From Sphingomonas naphthae (GTDB taxonomy: Bacteria > Pseudomonadota > Alphaproteobacteria > Sphingomonadales > Sphingomonadaceae), in NCBI RefSeq assembly GCF_028607085.1, contig NZ_CP117411.1, forward strand, positions 186,001 through 250,000: a stretch of 64,000 nucleotides of DNA, in the 5' to 3' direction. How positions within the stretch are numbered: the first letter of the stretch is position 1; each line of letters starts with the position of its first letter. The notes under the pieces are model-generated. The model saw only the letters and a program-made list of their open reading frames with translations, made no database searches and had not been told where the DNA came from. Below are positions 1 through 7,753 of the stretch, one piece after another. Position numbers and translations under genes: made by a program.

Positions 1-557
1 CCAACAAGCCGAAGGACGCCATCGTCCTGATCGACGAGGCCTATACCCATTTCGCGGACAAGGCCCCGGTCGCCTCCTACATGGCGGCCGCCGGCAAGGA
101 CGTGATCGTGATGCGCACCTTCTCGAAGATCTTCGGGATGGCCGGAATGCGGATGGGCTTCATCATGGCGCGGCCGGACATCATCGCCAAGATGATGCGC
201 TACGATGGCGGCATGCAGTCGGGCGCGCTGCCGCTCCCGTCGCTCGCCTGCGCCACCGCCAGCCTCACCGACGCATCGGGCATCATGGCGCGCCGCAAGG
301 AGATGGAGGAAGCGCGCGGCATGACGCTCGCTCACCTCAAGAAGAAGGGCCTCACCGTCCTGCCGACGGCGGTCAACATGTTCATGGTCGACTGGAAGAC
401 CAAGCCCGCCAAGGACATGCAGGCCGCCTTCATGAAGGAAGATGTCGCCATCGGCCGCAACTGGCCGATCTGGCCCACCGTCAGCCGCATCACCGTCGGC
501 TCGATGGAGGACATGAAGAACTTCACCCGCGCCTTCGACAAGATCAGCGCCGCCTGA
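1..557 (+). CDS. PLP-dependent class I/II aminotransferase (3' part, cut by window edge)
   Basis: The reading frame is open from base 3 and enters from outside the window; 184 residues are visible. It carries the DEAY motif (residues 11-14, the Asp that contacts the PLP ring nitrogen) and the TFSK motif whose Lys42 (window numbering) should form the Schiff base with PLP. The pattern resembles histidinol-phosphate aminotransferase-like enzymes, but a separate, canonical hisC lies at 26235-27329, so this copy probably acts on another amino acid or keto acid. The substrate cannot be told from this fragment. A strong terminator follows directly. Confidence 0.85.
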   Translation, partial: NKPKDAIVLIDEAYTHFADKAPVASYMAAAGKDVIVMRTFSKIFGMAGMRMGFIMARPDIIAKMMRYDGGMQSGALPLPSLACATASLTDASGIMARRKEMEEARGMTLAHLKKKGLTVLPTAVNMFMVDWKTKPAKDMQAAFMKEDVAIGRNWPIWPTVSRITVGSMEDMKNFTRAFDKISAA

Positions 558-580
558 TCCTGTCGCCCCTGATGGGGTAG

Positions 581-622
581 AAAGGCCCGTCCCGGTTCGC
601 CGGGGCGGGCCTTTCGCTTTTT
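581..622 (+). terminator. Rho-independent terminator after the aminotransferase gene
   Basis: A 15-bp near-perfect stem (581-595 with 600-614) closes on a TTCG loop at 596-599 and is followed by a T-rich run ending at 622. It starts 24 bases after the TGA of the upstream gene. Confidence 0.9.
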
Positions 623-698
623 AGGCATCGGCCTCCCGATCCGTAACGATCTCCCCCAAATGGGGGAGGATTCCATCCGAAGCGGATGCAAAGCTGTT

Positions 699-724
699 CC
701 CCGGAAATTCGTATTTCCAGGGGG
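699..724 (+). promoter_or_regulatory. Hairpin covering the ribosome binding site of the 729 lipoprotein gene
   Basis: Bases 699-708 pair with 713-723 (10 bp, one bulged A at 719) around a TCGT loop. The right arm contains the AGGGGG Shine-Dalgarno sequence of the ATG at 729, so the folded leader would hide the ribosome site. A second palindrome (651-668, CTCCCCC with its complement) lies just upstream. Whether the hairpin regulates translation is inference. Confidence 0.5.
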
Positions 725-728
725 CAAA

Positions 729-1073
729 ATGCTGAACTTCTCGCGCGCGTTCGCCGCGCCGCTGCTCGTCGCCGCGGCGCTCAACCTGTCGGGCTGCGCC
801 ACGACCACGGCGAGCATTCCCGTCGCGCCGGTCGCCGCGACCATCGCCAACCAGACCGGCAAGACGATCGCGCGGGTCGAATATCAGGCGTGCGGCGCGC
901 CGGCCGAAAGCTGGTCGCCGCTGGCGCTCGGCGCGGTCGGCTCCGGCCGCGCGCTCAAGTTCGAGCTGCCCGAAGCGTGCGTCAACATGACCGCTTATTT
1001 CGAGGACGGCCGCGTCGCCGGCACGCAGGTCGGCGTGCGCCGCGACTTTCCCTTCACCTGGACCCTGTCCTGA
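729..1073 (+). CDS. Small outer-membrane-type lipoprotein, unknown function
   Basis: 114 residues. A hydrophobic signal peptide ends in the lipobox LSGC with Cys23 as the predicted lipidation site, so the mature protein is a lipoprotein. The rest is a small soluble domain with two further Cys residues (in QACGAP and PEACVN) that could form a disulfide. The ATG at 729 is chosen because it gives the signal peptide at the very N terminus and has an AGGGGG site 4 bases upstream; earlier in-frame starts would put about 20 charged residues before it. It is followed after 20 bases by another lipoprotein gene and is probably co-transcribed with it. No family recognised with confidence. Confidence 0.8.
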   Translation: MLNFSRAFAAPLLVAAALNLSGCATTTASIPVAPVAATIANQTGKTIARVEYQACGAPAESWSPLALGAVGSGRALKFELPEACVNMTAYFEDGRVAGTQVGVRRDFPFTWTLS

Positions 1074-1093
1074 TCGTCACCGGGGGTAATCTC

Positions 1094-2035
1094 ATGGTCA
1101 AGTTTCTGAAGGCGGCGCCGATCGCCGCGCTTTCCCTGCTCGCCGGCTGCTCGAGCGGCCCGAGCTACGAATATTACAAGGTCAGCTCGCGTTTCGTGTC
1201 GAGCGCGCAGAACCAGAGCGCGCCGGAGATCATCACCACCCCCGGCTACGGCCAATATGCCGGCCGGGCGCTGACCGTCGCGGTGCGCGCGCCCGATCGC
1301 TGCTCGAACAACACCGCCAACCAGGCGAGCGGCGGCGCCGCCGCATCGGGCGCGATTCTGCAGACCAATTGCGGGGTCGAGATGGCCGAGATCGAGCGTG
1401 GGCTGACCCGCGCCGGCTACAACGTGATCTCGTGGAACATCCTCGAGCGCGAGATGGCGCGCAACAGCTCGGCCAACGAGGTCGCCAGCACGCTGGGCGC
1501 GCAGGTGCTGTTCCAGATCAACTCGCTGGAAAATTCGCGCAAGACGCTGGGGCAGGATGCGCGCTGGGAGCGGACCTATGCGCGCTCCGACCCGCGCGGC
1601 ATGACGGGGGCGCCGCTGCCGCTGACCGAAGAGACGCGCAACATGATCGGCCGCACCTATCTGGCGCCGATCGAGGCCAAGGCCAACACCCGCGCCTACG
1701 CCGTCACGCTCGACGCCGTCGCGGTGTGGGTCGCGACCGGCCAGTCGCTCTGGTATTATCGCTGGACCCGCGCGAAGGAGCCGAACGGCACCGCCGTGGG
1801 CTATAACCTGCCGCTCCAGTGCATCGCCGGCTACGGCTTCAGCCAATGCTCGCAATTCCGCCCGGTCGGCGCGCAGGCGCAAGCCAGCACCGTCGTCGCC
1901 GCCGGCGAGTCGGTCGCCATCTCCGCCTCCGAGCGGCCCGAGGATGTCGAGAAGGCGATCTACGCGGAGCTGTACAAGGAAGTCGTCCAGAACTTCGTCG
2001 ACAGCTTCGCCAAGGCGCGCCAGTTCGCGTCGTGA
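1094..2035 (+). CDS. Lipoprotein with CsgG/LpoB-like features
   Basis: 313 residues. Signal peptide with lipobox LAGC, lipidated Cys19. The middle of the protein has the order seen in the CsgG/LpoB/TolB-N fold: a segment GLTRAGYNVISW followed by REM and then VASTLGAQVLFQI, which matches the pattern 'ageing helix, GY-V, then a-lGAd-l-i' of those families. This similarity is inferred by eye. The C terminus is an amphipathic helix (FVDSFAKARQF). The ATG at 1094 is preceded by GGGGGT. It sits between two other exported proteins, and the next gene starts inside its stop codon, so the three are likely one envelope operon. Confidence 0.75.
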   Translation: MVKFLKAAPIAALSLLAGCSSGPSYEYYKVSSRFVSSAQNQSAPEIITTPGYGQYAGRALTVAVRAPDRCSNNTANQASGGAAASGAILQTNCGVEMAEIERGLTRAGYNVISWNILEREMARNSSANEVASTLGAQVLFQINSLENSRKTLGQDARWERTYARSDPRGMTGAPLPLTEETRNMIGRTYLAPIEAKANTRAYAVTLDAVAVWVATGQSLWYYRWTRAKEPNGTAVGYNLPLQCIAGYGFSQCSQFRPVGAQAQASTVVAAGESVAISASERPEDVEKAIYAELYKEVVQNFVDSFAKARQFAS

Positions 2036-2946
2036 CGGGGCGGGTGGCCATCCGGCATCTGGGGCTCGGGCTCGCGGCGGCGCTGATCGCCGCGATGCCT
2101 TCCGCAGCGTCCGCGCAAGGGGAGGGCGGCTGGGCCTTCTGCTATGTCGATCCGCCGACCTACCAGAGCGGCAGCTATGTCTACACCAAGGTGCGCTACA
2201 TCGGGGCCGGGCCGGTGCCGACCGGCGAGGTGGCGGCGGCGCTGGCGCAGACCGCGCCGCAGGTGGCCGGGCGCCAGCCCGAATGCTGGCGCTACGCCGA
2301 TGCCGAGGTGGCCGAACAGCGCCGGCAGGCGGGCATGGCGCGCAGCCGCAGCCAATCCTATTCGATCCTCGAAAGCGAATGGAGCCCGCGCAACGCGATC
2401 GAACCGCCGCTGAGCGCGAGCCTGCCGCAGCCGACGCCCGCGCCGGCCCCTTTGCCTGCTCCGGCCCCCGCCACCGTCGCCCGCGCGCCGATCCCGGCTT
2501 CGGCCCCGACCGATCCGATCCCCGGCGCCCGGCTGAAGGGCATCGCCGAGGCGGTCGCGGCGGCCAGGGACGAGGCGACGCCCGCGCCGGCCCCGGCTCC
2601 CGCTCCGGCCCCCAAGCCGGCGGTTGCCGCCGCCGCACCGCCACCCGCGCCGGCGCCGGACGCGCAGAATGCCGCCGTCACCGCGCTCAACGCCGGCATC
2701 GTCGCGCGGGAGGCGGCCAAGATGAGCCGGGCCGATCAGGCGCAGGCCGAATATGAATCGGCCATGGCGGCCTACAAGCAGCGGCTGGCCGACGATGCCG
2801 CCCGCAACGCCAAGGTCGCGGCCGATTTCGCGCGGGTGCAGGCCGAATATCAGCAGGCGGTGCGCGATTGCGCGGCCGGCGATCGCACCAAATGCGCGCC
2901 GCCCGGCACCGCGCCGGCCGCCGCAACGCTCGCGGGGCAGCGCTGA
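2032..2946 (+). CDS. Secreted Pro/Ala-rich protein, unknown function
   Basis: 304 residues from a GTG that overlaps the previous stop in a GTGA, so translation is probably coupled. Signal peptide with an AxA cleavage site near residues 26-28 (SASAQ-type end). The mature part has an N-terminal domain with several aromatic residues and Cys, then a long low-complexity Pro/Ala linker (about residues 130-225), then a predicted amphipathic or coiled-coil segment with many Ala/Gln/Arg (about 235-285) and a Cys pair near the C terminus. Linker plus coiled coil suggests a periplasmic or cell-wall-spanning partner of the two lipoproteins upstream. No family recognised. Confidence 0.7.
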   Translation: MTGRVAIRHLGLGLAAALIAAMPSAASAQGEGGWAFCYVDPPTYQSGSYVYTKVRYIGAGPVPTGEVAAALAQTAPQVAGRQPECWRYADAEVAEQRRQAGMARSRSQSYSILESEWSPRNAIEPPLSASLPQPTPAPAPLPAPAPATVARAPIPASAPTDPIPGARLKGIAEAVAAARDEATPAPAPAPAPAPKPAVAAAAPPPAPAPDAQNAAVTALNAGIVAREAAKMSRADQAQAEYESAMAAYKQRLADDAARNAKVAADFARVQAEYQQAVRDCAAGDRTKCAPPGTAPAAATLAGQR

Positions 2947-2949
2947 GGG

Positions 2950-2990
2950 GAGCGGGCGGCGGCCGGAGAGGACGCCGCCCGTTCATACTT
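2950..2990 (+). terminator. Possible terminator hairpin
   Basis: A 12-bp stem (2950-2961 with 2973-2984, one G-U pair) is followed by a weak T-containing tail. It fits the end of the lipoprotein operon, but the T run is poor. Confidence 0.35.
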
Positions 2991-3134
2991 TCGCCCCGAG
3001 CGATGCGTATCAGCCAGCCGGCCCGATCCCGCCCGCGCAACGATCGCGTCGCCAAATGCTTTTTCCACGCAACATGATTGCGTTGGCGGCCAAGGGGCGC
3101 TAGGCGCGGCCGATCAGTCGCAAAAGGCCCAATC

Positions 3135-4238
3135 ATGTCGCTCGCCCTCGCCACGCCCCCCTTCGCCATCCTGCCCAACGCCACGCCGGTCTCGGTGGCC
3201 GATCGTGGGCTGATGCTGGAAAATCCGGGCTTCGGGCGGGTGTTCACCGATCATATGGCGATCGTGCGCTATTCGGCGGGCAAGGGCTGGCACGATGCCA
3301 GGCTGACGGCGCGCGCGCCGCTCCAGATCGATCCGGCCTGCTCGGTGCTGCATTACGCGCAGGAAATCTTCGAGGGGATGAAGGCCTATCGCGCCGCCGA
3401 CGGATCGGTCGTGCTGTTCCGCCCGGAGGCCAACGCCGCCCGCTTCAACGACAGCGCGCGACGCATGGCGATGCCCGAACTGCCCGAGGGTCTGTTCCTC
3501 GAGGCCGTCGAGCAGCTCATCAGGATCGACCGCGACTGGATTCCGGCGGTGGAGGGCGGCAGCCTGTATCTGCGCCCCTTCATGTTCGCCAACGAGGTGT
3601 TTCTGGGGGTGAAGCCCTCGTCGGAATATCTCTTCCTCGTCATCGCCTCCTCGGTCGGCGCCTACTTCAAGGGCGGGCGTGAGGCGGTGAGCCTGTGGGT
3701 GTCCGAACATTATACCCGCGCGGCGCCGGGCGGCACCGGTGCCGCCAAGTGCGGCGGCAATTACGCCGCCAGCCTCGCCGCGCAGGCCGAGGCGATCGAG
3801 CATGGCTGCGATCAGGTCGTCTTTCTCGACGCCGCCGAGCGCAAGTGGGTCGAGGAACTGGGCGGCATGAACATCTTCTTCGTGTTCGACGACGGATCGA
3901 TCATCACCCCGCCGCTCGGCACGATCCTGCCCGGCATCACCCGCGATTCGATCATGACAATCGCCCGCGCCGACGGCATCGAACTGCGCGAGGAGGCCTA
4001 TTCGATCGACCAGTGGAAAGCGGACGCCGCCTCGGGCAAATTGCGCGAGGCCTTCGCCTGCGGCACCGCCGCCGTCGTCACGCCGATCGGCGAGGTCCAT
4101 TCCACCGACGGGCGATTTACCATCGGTGCGGGTGGGGCCGGCCAGGTCACCAGCCGCATCAAGCAGTCGCTCGTCGCGATCCAGCGCGGCGAGGCCCCGG
4201 ATCGCTTCGGCTGGGTACGCCCGGTCATCCAGGGGTGA
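3135..4238 (+). CDS. ilvE: Branched-chain amino acid aminotransferase
   Basis: 367 residues, the usual length for the larger (type II) bacterial/eukaryotic-like enzymes. It transfers the amino group between glutamate and the keto acids of leucine, isoleucine and valine, in the last step of their synthesis. Motifs seen: LHYAQEIFEGMKAYR near residues 80-95, YLRPF, and GAAKCGGNYAASL with the PLP-binding Lys205. EELGGMNIFFV and LPGITRDSI follow in the expected order. The ATG at 3135 gives the family N terminus; no Shine-Dalgarno sequence is obvious. pheA follows after 33 bases. Confidence 0.95.
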   Translation: MSLALATPPFAILPNATPVSVADRGLMLENPGFGRVFTDHMAIVRYSAGKGWHDARLTARAPLQIDPACSVLHYAQEIFEGMKAYRAADGSVVLFRPEANAARFNDSARRMAMPELPEGLFLEAVEQLIRIDRDWIPAVEGGSLYLRPFMFANEVFLGVKPSSEYLFLVIASSVGAYFKGGREAVSLWVSEHYTRAAPGGTGAAKCGGNYAASLAAQAEAIEHGCDQVVFLDAAERKWVEELGGMNIFFVFDDGSIITPPLGTILPGITRDSIMTIARADGIELREEAYSIDQWKADAASGKLREAFACGTAAVVTPIGEVHSTDGRFTIGAGGAGQVTSRIKQSLVAIQRGEAPDRFGWVRPVIQG

Positions 4239-4271
4239 TCTGACACCTCACTTACGGGTTTTCTCATCGTC

Positions 4272-5165
4272 ATGGATTCCTATCCCGCACCGGCCCGCGC
4301 GCTCGTCGCCGCCATGGTGGAGGCCGCCGCCGCCGATCCGTCGCGCGCGGTCGCCTTCCAGGGCGCGCCCGGCTGCAATTCGCACATCGCCACGCTCAAC
4401 GAATTTCCCGATGCGCTGCCCTTGCCCTGCTTCTCGTTCGAGGATGCGCTGGATGCGGTGCGCGACGGGCGCGCCGACAAGGCGATGATCCCGATCGAGA
4501 ATTCGCTGCACGGGCGGGTCGCCGACATTCATTTCCTGCTGCCCGAAAGCGGCCTCAGCATCGTCGGCGAGCATTTCATGCCGATCCGCTACCGGCTGTT
4601 CTCGATCGACGGCGGCCCGGTGACCGAGGCGCTGAGCCACCCGCAGGCGCTCGGCCAATGCCGCCGCTGGCTGCGACTGCGCGGCATCAAGCCGGTGGTC
4701 AACGCCGACACCGCGGGCGCCTCGGCCGAAGTGGCGGAGATCGGGCGCACCGGCGTGGGCGCCATCTCGCCGCCGCTGGCGGGCGAGATTTACGGTCTGA
4801 AGATGGCCGCCGAGGGGCTTGAGGATTCGGACGACAACACCACCCGCTTCGTGGTGCTGGCGCGCGATGGCGCCACTGCGCGCTCGCCAGGTATGGTGAT
4901 GACGAGCCTTATCTTCGCGGTGAAGAATGTGCCGGCGGCGCTGTACAAGGCGATGGGCGGCTTCGCGACCAATGGCGTCAACATGACCAAGCTGGAGAGC
5001 TACCAGCAGGCGGCCAGCTTCGCTGCCACGCAATTCTACGCGGATGTGGAAGGCCACCCGGACGACCCGCCGCTGGCCCGCGCGCTGGAGGAACTGCTGT
5101 TCCATTCCAAATGGGTCCGCATCCTCGGCACCTACTCCCAGGCGCGCCCGCGCGGGGTCGATTGA
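4272..5165 (+). CDS. pheA: Prephenate dehydratase
   Basis: 297 residues. Converts prephenate to phenylpyruvate in phenylalanine synthesis. The catalytic domain fills about residues 18-190, with FQGAPGCNSH at its start, MIPIENSLHGRV, and the TTRFVVL motif whose Thr is catalytic in this family. A C-terminal ACT domain (about 205-290; ALYKAMGGFATNGVNMTKLES) should bind phenylalanine for feedback control; the classic ESRP motif is changed to ESYQ, so inhibitor binding may differ. There is no fused chorismate mutase. It lies 33 bases after ilvE on the same strand. Confidence 0.95.
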   Translation: MDSYPAPARALVAAMVEAAAADPSRAVAFQGAPGCNSHIATLNEFPDALPLPCFSFEDALDAVRDGRADKAMIPIENSLHGRVADIHFLLPESGLSIVGEHFMPIRYRLFSIDGGPVTEALSHPQALGQCRRWLRLRGIKPVVNADTAGASAEVAEIGRTGVGAISPPLAGEIYGLKMAAEGLEDSDDNTTRFVVLARDGATARSPGMVMTSLIFAVKNVPAALYKAMGGFATNGVNMTKLESYQQAASFAATQFYADVEGHPDDPPLARALEELLFHSKWVRILGTYSQARPRGVD

Positions 5166-5179
5166 CACCCGTAACGATT

Positions 5180-5204
5180 GGAACTGGAAGGATTTTTGTC
5201 CGTT
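5180..5204 (+). promoter_or_regulatory. EcfG (general stress sigma factor) promoter for the CsbD gene
   Basis: GGAAC at 5180-5184 and CGTT at 5201-5204 with a 16-base spacer match the known alphaproteobacterial EcfG consensus exactly. The -10 element ends 36 bases before the ATG at 5241. The downstream gene is of a stress-induced family, which supports the call. Confidence 0.75.
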
Positions 5205-5240
5205 CTGTCCTCGTAATCATCTCAAGCGAGGAGAACGATC

Positions 5241-5423
5241 ATGGGCGAACTCACCGACAAGATCAAAGGCCACGCCAACGAAGCCATCGGCAAGGCCAAG
5301 CGCGCCATCGGCGACGCCACCGACCGCCCCGACATCCGCGCCGAGGGTGACGCGCAGGAAGCCGCCGGCGACCTGCAGAAAGCCAAGGGCGAGGTCAAGG
5401 GCGCCCTCGGCGACAAGATCTGA
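5241..5423 (+). CDS. CsbD family stress protein
   Basis: 60 residues, highly charged and helical, with the family pattern GELTDKIKGHANEAIGKAK and a second, similar half ending in KAKGEVKGALGDK. CsbD-type proteins are abundant small cytoplasmic proteins induced by general stress; the molecular role is unknown. A strong GAGGAG site precedes the ATG. A terminator follows, so it is a single-gene transcript, probably driven by the EcfG promoter just upstream. Confidence 0.9.
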   Translation: MGELTDKIKGHANEAIGKAKRAIGDATDRPDIRAEGDAQEAAGDLQKAKGEVKGALGDKI

Positions 5424-5450
5424 TCGTCACGCTGTAAGCGTAAGCGAGAA

Positions 5451-5479
5451 GGGCGTCCCGGCAACGGGGCGCCCTTTTT
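5451..5479 (+). terminator. Rho-independent terminator after the CsbD gene
   Basis: Ten-base-pair stem (5451-5460 with 5465-5474, one G-U), GCAA tetraloop and five T residues. Confidence 0.9.
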
Positions 5480-5574
5480 GTTTGTCCCGTCCCTAACCTG
5501 CCCCTCATCCGTGTCGGACATCCCCACACCCTGATCTCGTTTGTTGTCAGAGCCGTACGGCAGGCGTAACACCT

Positions 5575-5614
5575 CCCCGTCGCGCGGGGGCCACGCTGGC
5601 CCCATGCGACGGGG
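5575..5614 (+). promoter_or_regulatory. Two-step hairpin covering the plsY ribosome binding site
   Basis: An outer perfect 9-bp stem (CCCCGTCGC at 5575-5583 with its complement at 5606-5614) encloses an inner 6-bp stem (5587-5592 with 5598-5603). The 3' arm runs into the GGGGG Shine-Dalgarno of plsY (ATG 5619). Folding would limit initiation; a regulatory role is inferred. Confidence 0.45.
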
Positions 5615-5618
5615 GATT

Positions 5619-6230
5619 ATGACGCTCGACCAACCCTGGCTGCCCGCGCTGATCGCGCTGCTGCTCGGCTATCTGCTGGGCGCTATCCCGTTCGGCCTGC
5701 TGCTGACGCGATTCGGCGGCGCGGGCGATCTGCGCGAGATCGGATCGGGCAATATCGGCGCCACCAACGTGCTGCGCACCGGCCGCAAGGGGCTGGCGGC
5801 GGCCACCCTGATCCTCGATGCGGCCAAGGGCGCGGTCGCCGTGCTGATCGCGGGGGCGTATAATCCGGCCTTTGCCCCGCTGGCAGCGGTCGGCGCCTTC
5901 TTCGGCCATCTCTATCCGGTCTGGCTCGGCTTTCGTGGGGGCAAGGGCGTGGCGACCTTCCTCGGCATCGCGCTCGCCCTCCATTGGCCCTGCGGCGTCA
6001 CCTTCGCGATCGTGTGGATCGCGGCGACCTTCCTCACCCGCATCTCGTCGGTCGGCGGCATGGCGGCGGCGGTGGCGGCGCCGGTCTGTGCGGCGGTGAT
6101 GGGTATGTTCGATCTGGTGCTGCTGCTGCTGGCCTTCACCCTGATGCTGCTCTGGAAGCACCGCGCCAATCTCGCGCGCCTGCTCGACGGGACCGAGCCG
6201 AAGATCGGCGCGGGCAAGACGAGAGCGTGA
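5619..6230 (+). CDS. plsY: Glycerol-3-phosphate acyltransferase PlsY
   Basis: 203 residues, an integral membrane protein with about five hydrophobic segments. It moves an acyl group from acyl-phosphate to glycerol-3-phosphate, the first committed step of phospholipid synthesis. Family motifs: GSGNIGATNVLRTG (around residue 45) and FRGGKGVATFLG (around 110). ATG 5619 has GGGGG four bases upstream; an in-frame ATG at 5604 is possible but has no such site. Its stop overlaps the GTG start of dprA. Confidence 0.93.
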   Translation: MTLDQPWLPALIALLLGYLLGAIPFGLLLTRFGGAGDLREIGSGNIGATNVLRTGRKGLAAATLILDAAKGAVAVLIAGAYNPAFAPLAAVGAFFGHLYPVWLGFRGGKGVATFLGIALALHWPCGVTFAIVWIAATFLTRISSVGGMAAAVAAPVCAAVMGMFDLVLLLLAFTLMLLWKHRANLARLLDGTEPKIGAGKTRA

Positions 6231-7303
6231 AGCCGGGCGATCTCGCCCGCCTCCGCCTGATCCGCACCCGCAGCATCGGGCCGGTCGCCTACGCCCAGCT
6301 CATCGCCCGCTTCGGATCGGCCGAGGCCGCGCTCGATGCCTTGCCCGATCTCGCCCGGCGTGGTGGCGGGCGGGCGGTGGCGCCGCCCCCGATCGCCGAT
6401 ATCGTGCGCGAGGCCGAGGCGGTCGATCGGTTCGGCGCGCGCTATCTCTTCCGGGGGCAGGGCCTCTATCCGCGCCTGCTGGCCGAGATCGAGGCCGCGC
6501 CGCCCGCGATCGTGGCGAAGGGTGATCTCACCTTGCTCGATCGGCCGGCGGTGGCGATGGTCGGCGCGCGCAACGCCTCGGCGGCGGCAGGGCGCTTCGC
6601 GCGGCAACTGGCGCACGATCTGGGCGCCGATAAGATGGTCGTCGTCTCCGGCCTCGCGCGCGGCATCGATACCGCCGCCCATGCCGGATCGATCGACCAG
6701 GGCACGATCGCCGTGATCGCCGGCGGCCTCGACATATTCTATCCGCCCGAGAACGAGGCGCTGCAACGCGCCATCGGCGAGCGCGGCGTGGTCATCGCCG
6801 AAATGCCGCCCGGCACCGAGCCGCGCGCGCGTCACTTCCCCTATCGCAACCGCATCATCGCCGGCATCGGCCGGGGCACGATCGTCGTCGAGGCGGCGCC
6901 CAGATCGGGCTCGCTCATCACCGCGCGCTACGCCGCCGATTACGGGCGCGAGGTGATGGCCGTGCCCGGCTCCCCGCTCGATCCGCGCGCGCAGGGCTGC
7001 AATCTGCTGATCCGCGAGGGCGCGACCCTGATCCAGTCCGCCGCCGACGTGCTGGAATCGCTCGGCACCCTCACCGGCCTCGTCCGCGAACCCGCCCCGC
7101 GCGCCGCGCCGCTGGCCCCGATCGACGCGGGCGACGCCGAACGCCGCGCCGTCACCGATCTGCTGGGCAACACGCCGGTCCCGGTCGACGAACTCGTCCG
7201 CCAGTCGGGCGTGCCGGCGGCGGCGGTGCAGACGGTGCTGCTCGAACTGGAGCTGGCCGGCCGGCTGGAGCGCCACGCCGGCAACCGCGTGGCGCTGGGG
7301 TGA
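6227..7303 (+). CDS. dprA: DNA processing protein DprA
   Basis: 358 residues from a GTG in a GTGA overlap with plsY. DprA loads RecA on incoming single-stranded DNA during natural transformation. An N-terminal helical (SAM/HhH-like) part is followed by the Rossmann-like domain: VGARNASAAAGRFAR near 105, SGLARGIDTAAH, GGLDIFYP, FPYRNRIIAG, and VVEAAPRSGSLITA. A C-terminal winged-helix region (residues about 300-358; VPVDELVRQSGVP) is present. The next gene starts in its stop codon. Confidence 0.95.
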   Translation: MKPGDLARLRLIRTRSIGPVAYAQLIARFGSAEAALDALPDLARRGGGRAVAPPPIADIVREAEAVDRFGARYLFRGQGLYPRLLAEIEAAPPAIVAKGDLTLLDRPAVAMVGARNASAAAGRFARQLAHDLGADKMVVVSGLARGIDTAAHAGSIDQGTIAVIAGGLDIFYPPENEALQRAIGERGVVIAEMPPGTEPRARHFPYRNRIIAGIGRGTIVVEAAPRSGSLITARYAADYGREVMAVPGSPLDPRAQGCNLLIREGATLIQSAADVLESLGTLTGLVREPAPRAAPLAPIDAGDAERRAVTDLLGNTPVPVDELVRQSGVPAAAVQTVLLELELAGRLERHAGNRVALG

Positions 7304-7749
7304 CCCTCCCCGCCGACCTGCGCGCCACGCTGGCGCAGGTCGCGGCGGCGATGGCCGAAGCGCGCGATCCCTGGTGGATCATCGGCAGCGCGGCCGTCGC
7401 GCTCCACGGCGCGACCACCACCATCGCCGACGTCGATGTGCTGACCAGCGCACGCGACGCCCACGCTTTCCTGACCCAGACAGGCGGCGCGGCGGTGGAG
7501 GCCGCCACCGACCCCCATTTCCGCTCGGCGCTGTTCGGTCGATGGCATGGCCCACCCTTGCCGGTCGAGGTGATGGGCGACCTGCACCTCAACGAAGGCG
7601 GCTGGCGCATGGTCGAGTTGAAGACGCGCCAGTCGATGGAGGTGGCGGGCGCAACGCTCTTCATCCCCTCCCGCGAAGAGTTGATCGCCTTGCTCCACCG
7701 CTTCGGCCGCCCAAAGGATTTCGCCCGCGCGGCGCTGCTGGAACGATAA
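7300..7749 (+). CDS. Nucleotidyltransferase-fold protein, function unknown
   Basis: 149 residues, GTG start in a GTGA overlap with dprA. The N-terminal part has the nucleotidyltransferase pattern: IIGSAAVALHG (residues about 26-36) followed by DVDV with two Asp, and later LPVEVMGD that could give the third carboxylate. Proteins of this type include antitoxin/toxin-like NTases and substrate-specific nucleotidyltransferases. Nothing beside it looks like a toxin or antitoxin partner. Its link to dprA is only by overlap. Confidence 0.65.
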   Translation: MTLPADLRATLAQVAAAMAEARDPWWIIGSAAVALHGATTTIADVDVLTSARDAHAFLTQTGGAAVEAATDPHFRSALFGRWHGPPLPVEVMGDLHLNEGGWRMVELKTRQSMEVAGATLFIPSREELIALLHRFGRPKDFARAALLER

Positions 7750-7753
7750 GGGC

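Noticed and set aside
995-2644. Long minus-strand frame opposite the lipoprotein cluster
   Set aside because: Arg/Pro-rich shadow without signal or domain; the plus-strand lipoprotein genes explain the region.
3003-3077. 24-codon frame upstream of ilvE as a leader peptide
   Set aside because: It has no run of Leu, Ile or Val codons and no attenuator hairpin beside the ilvE start.
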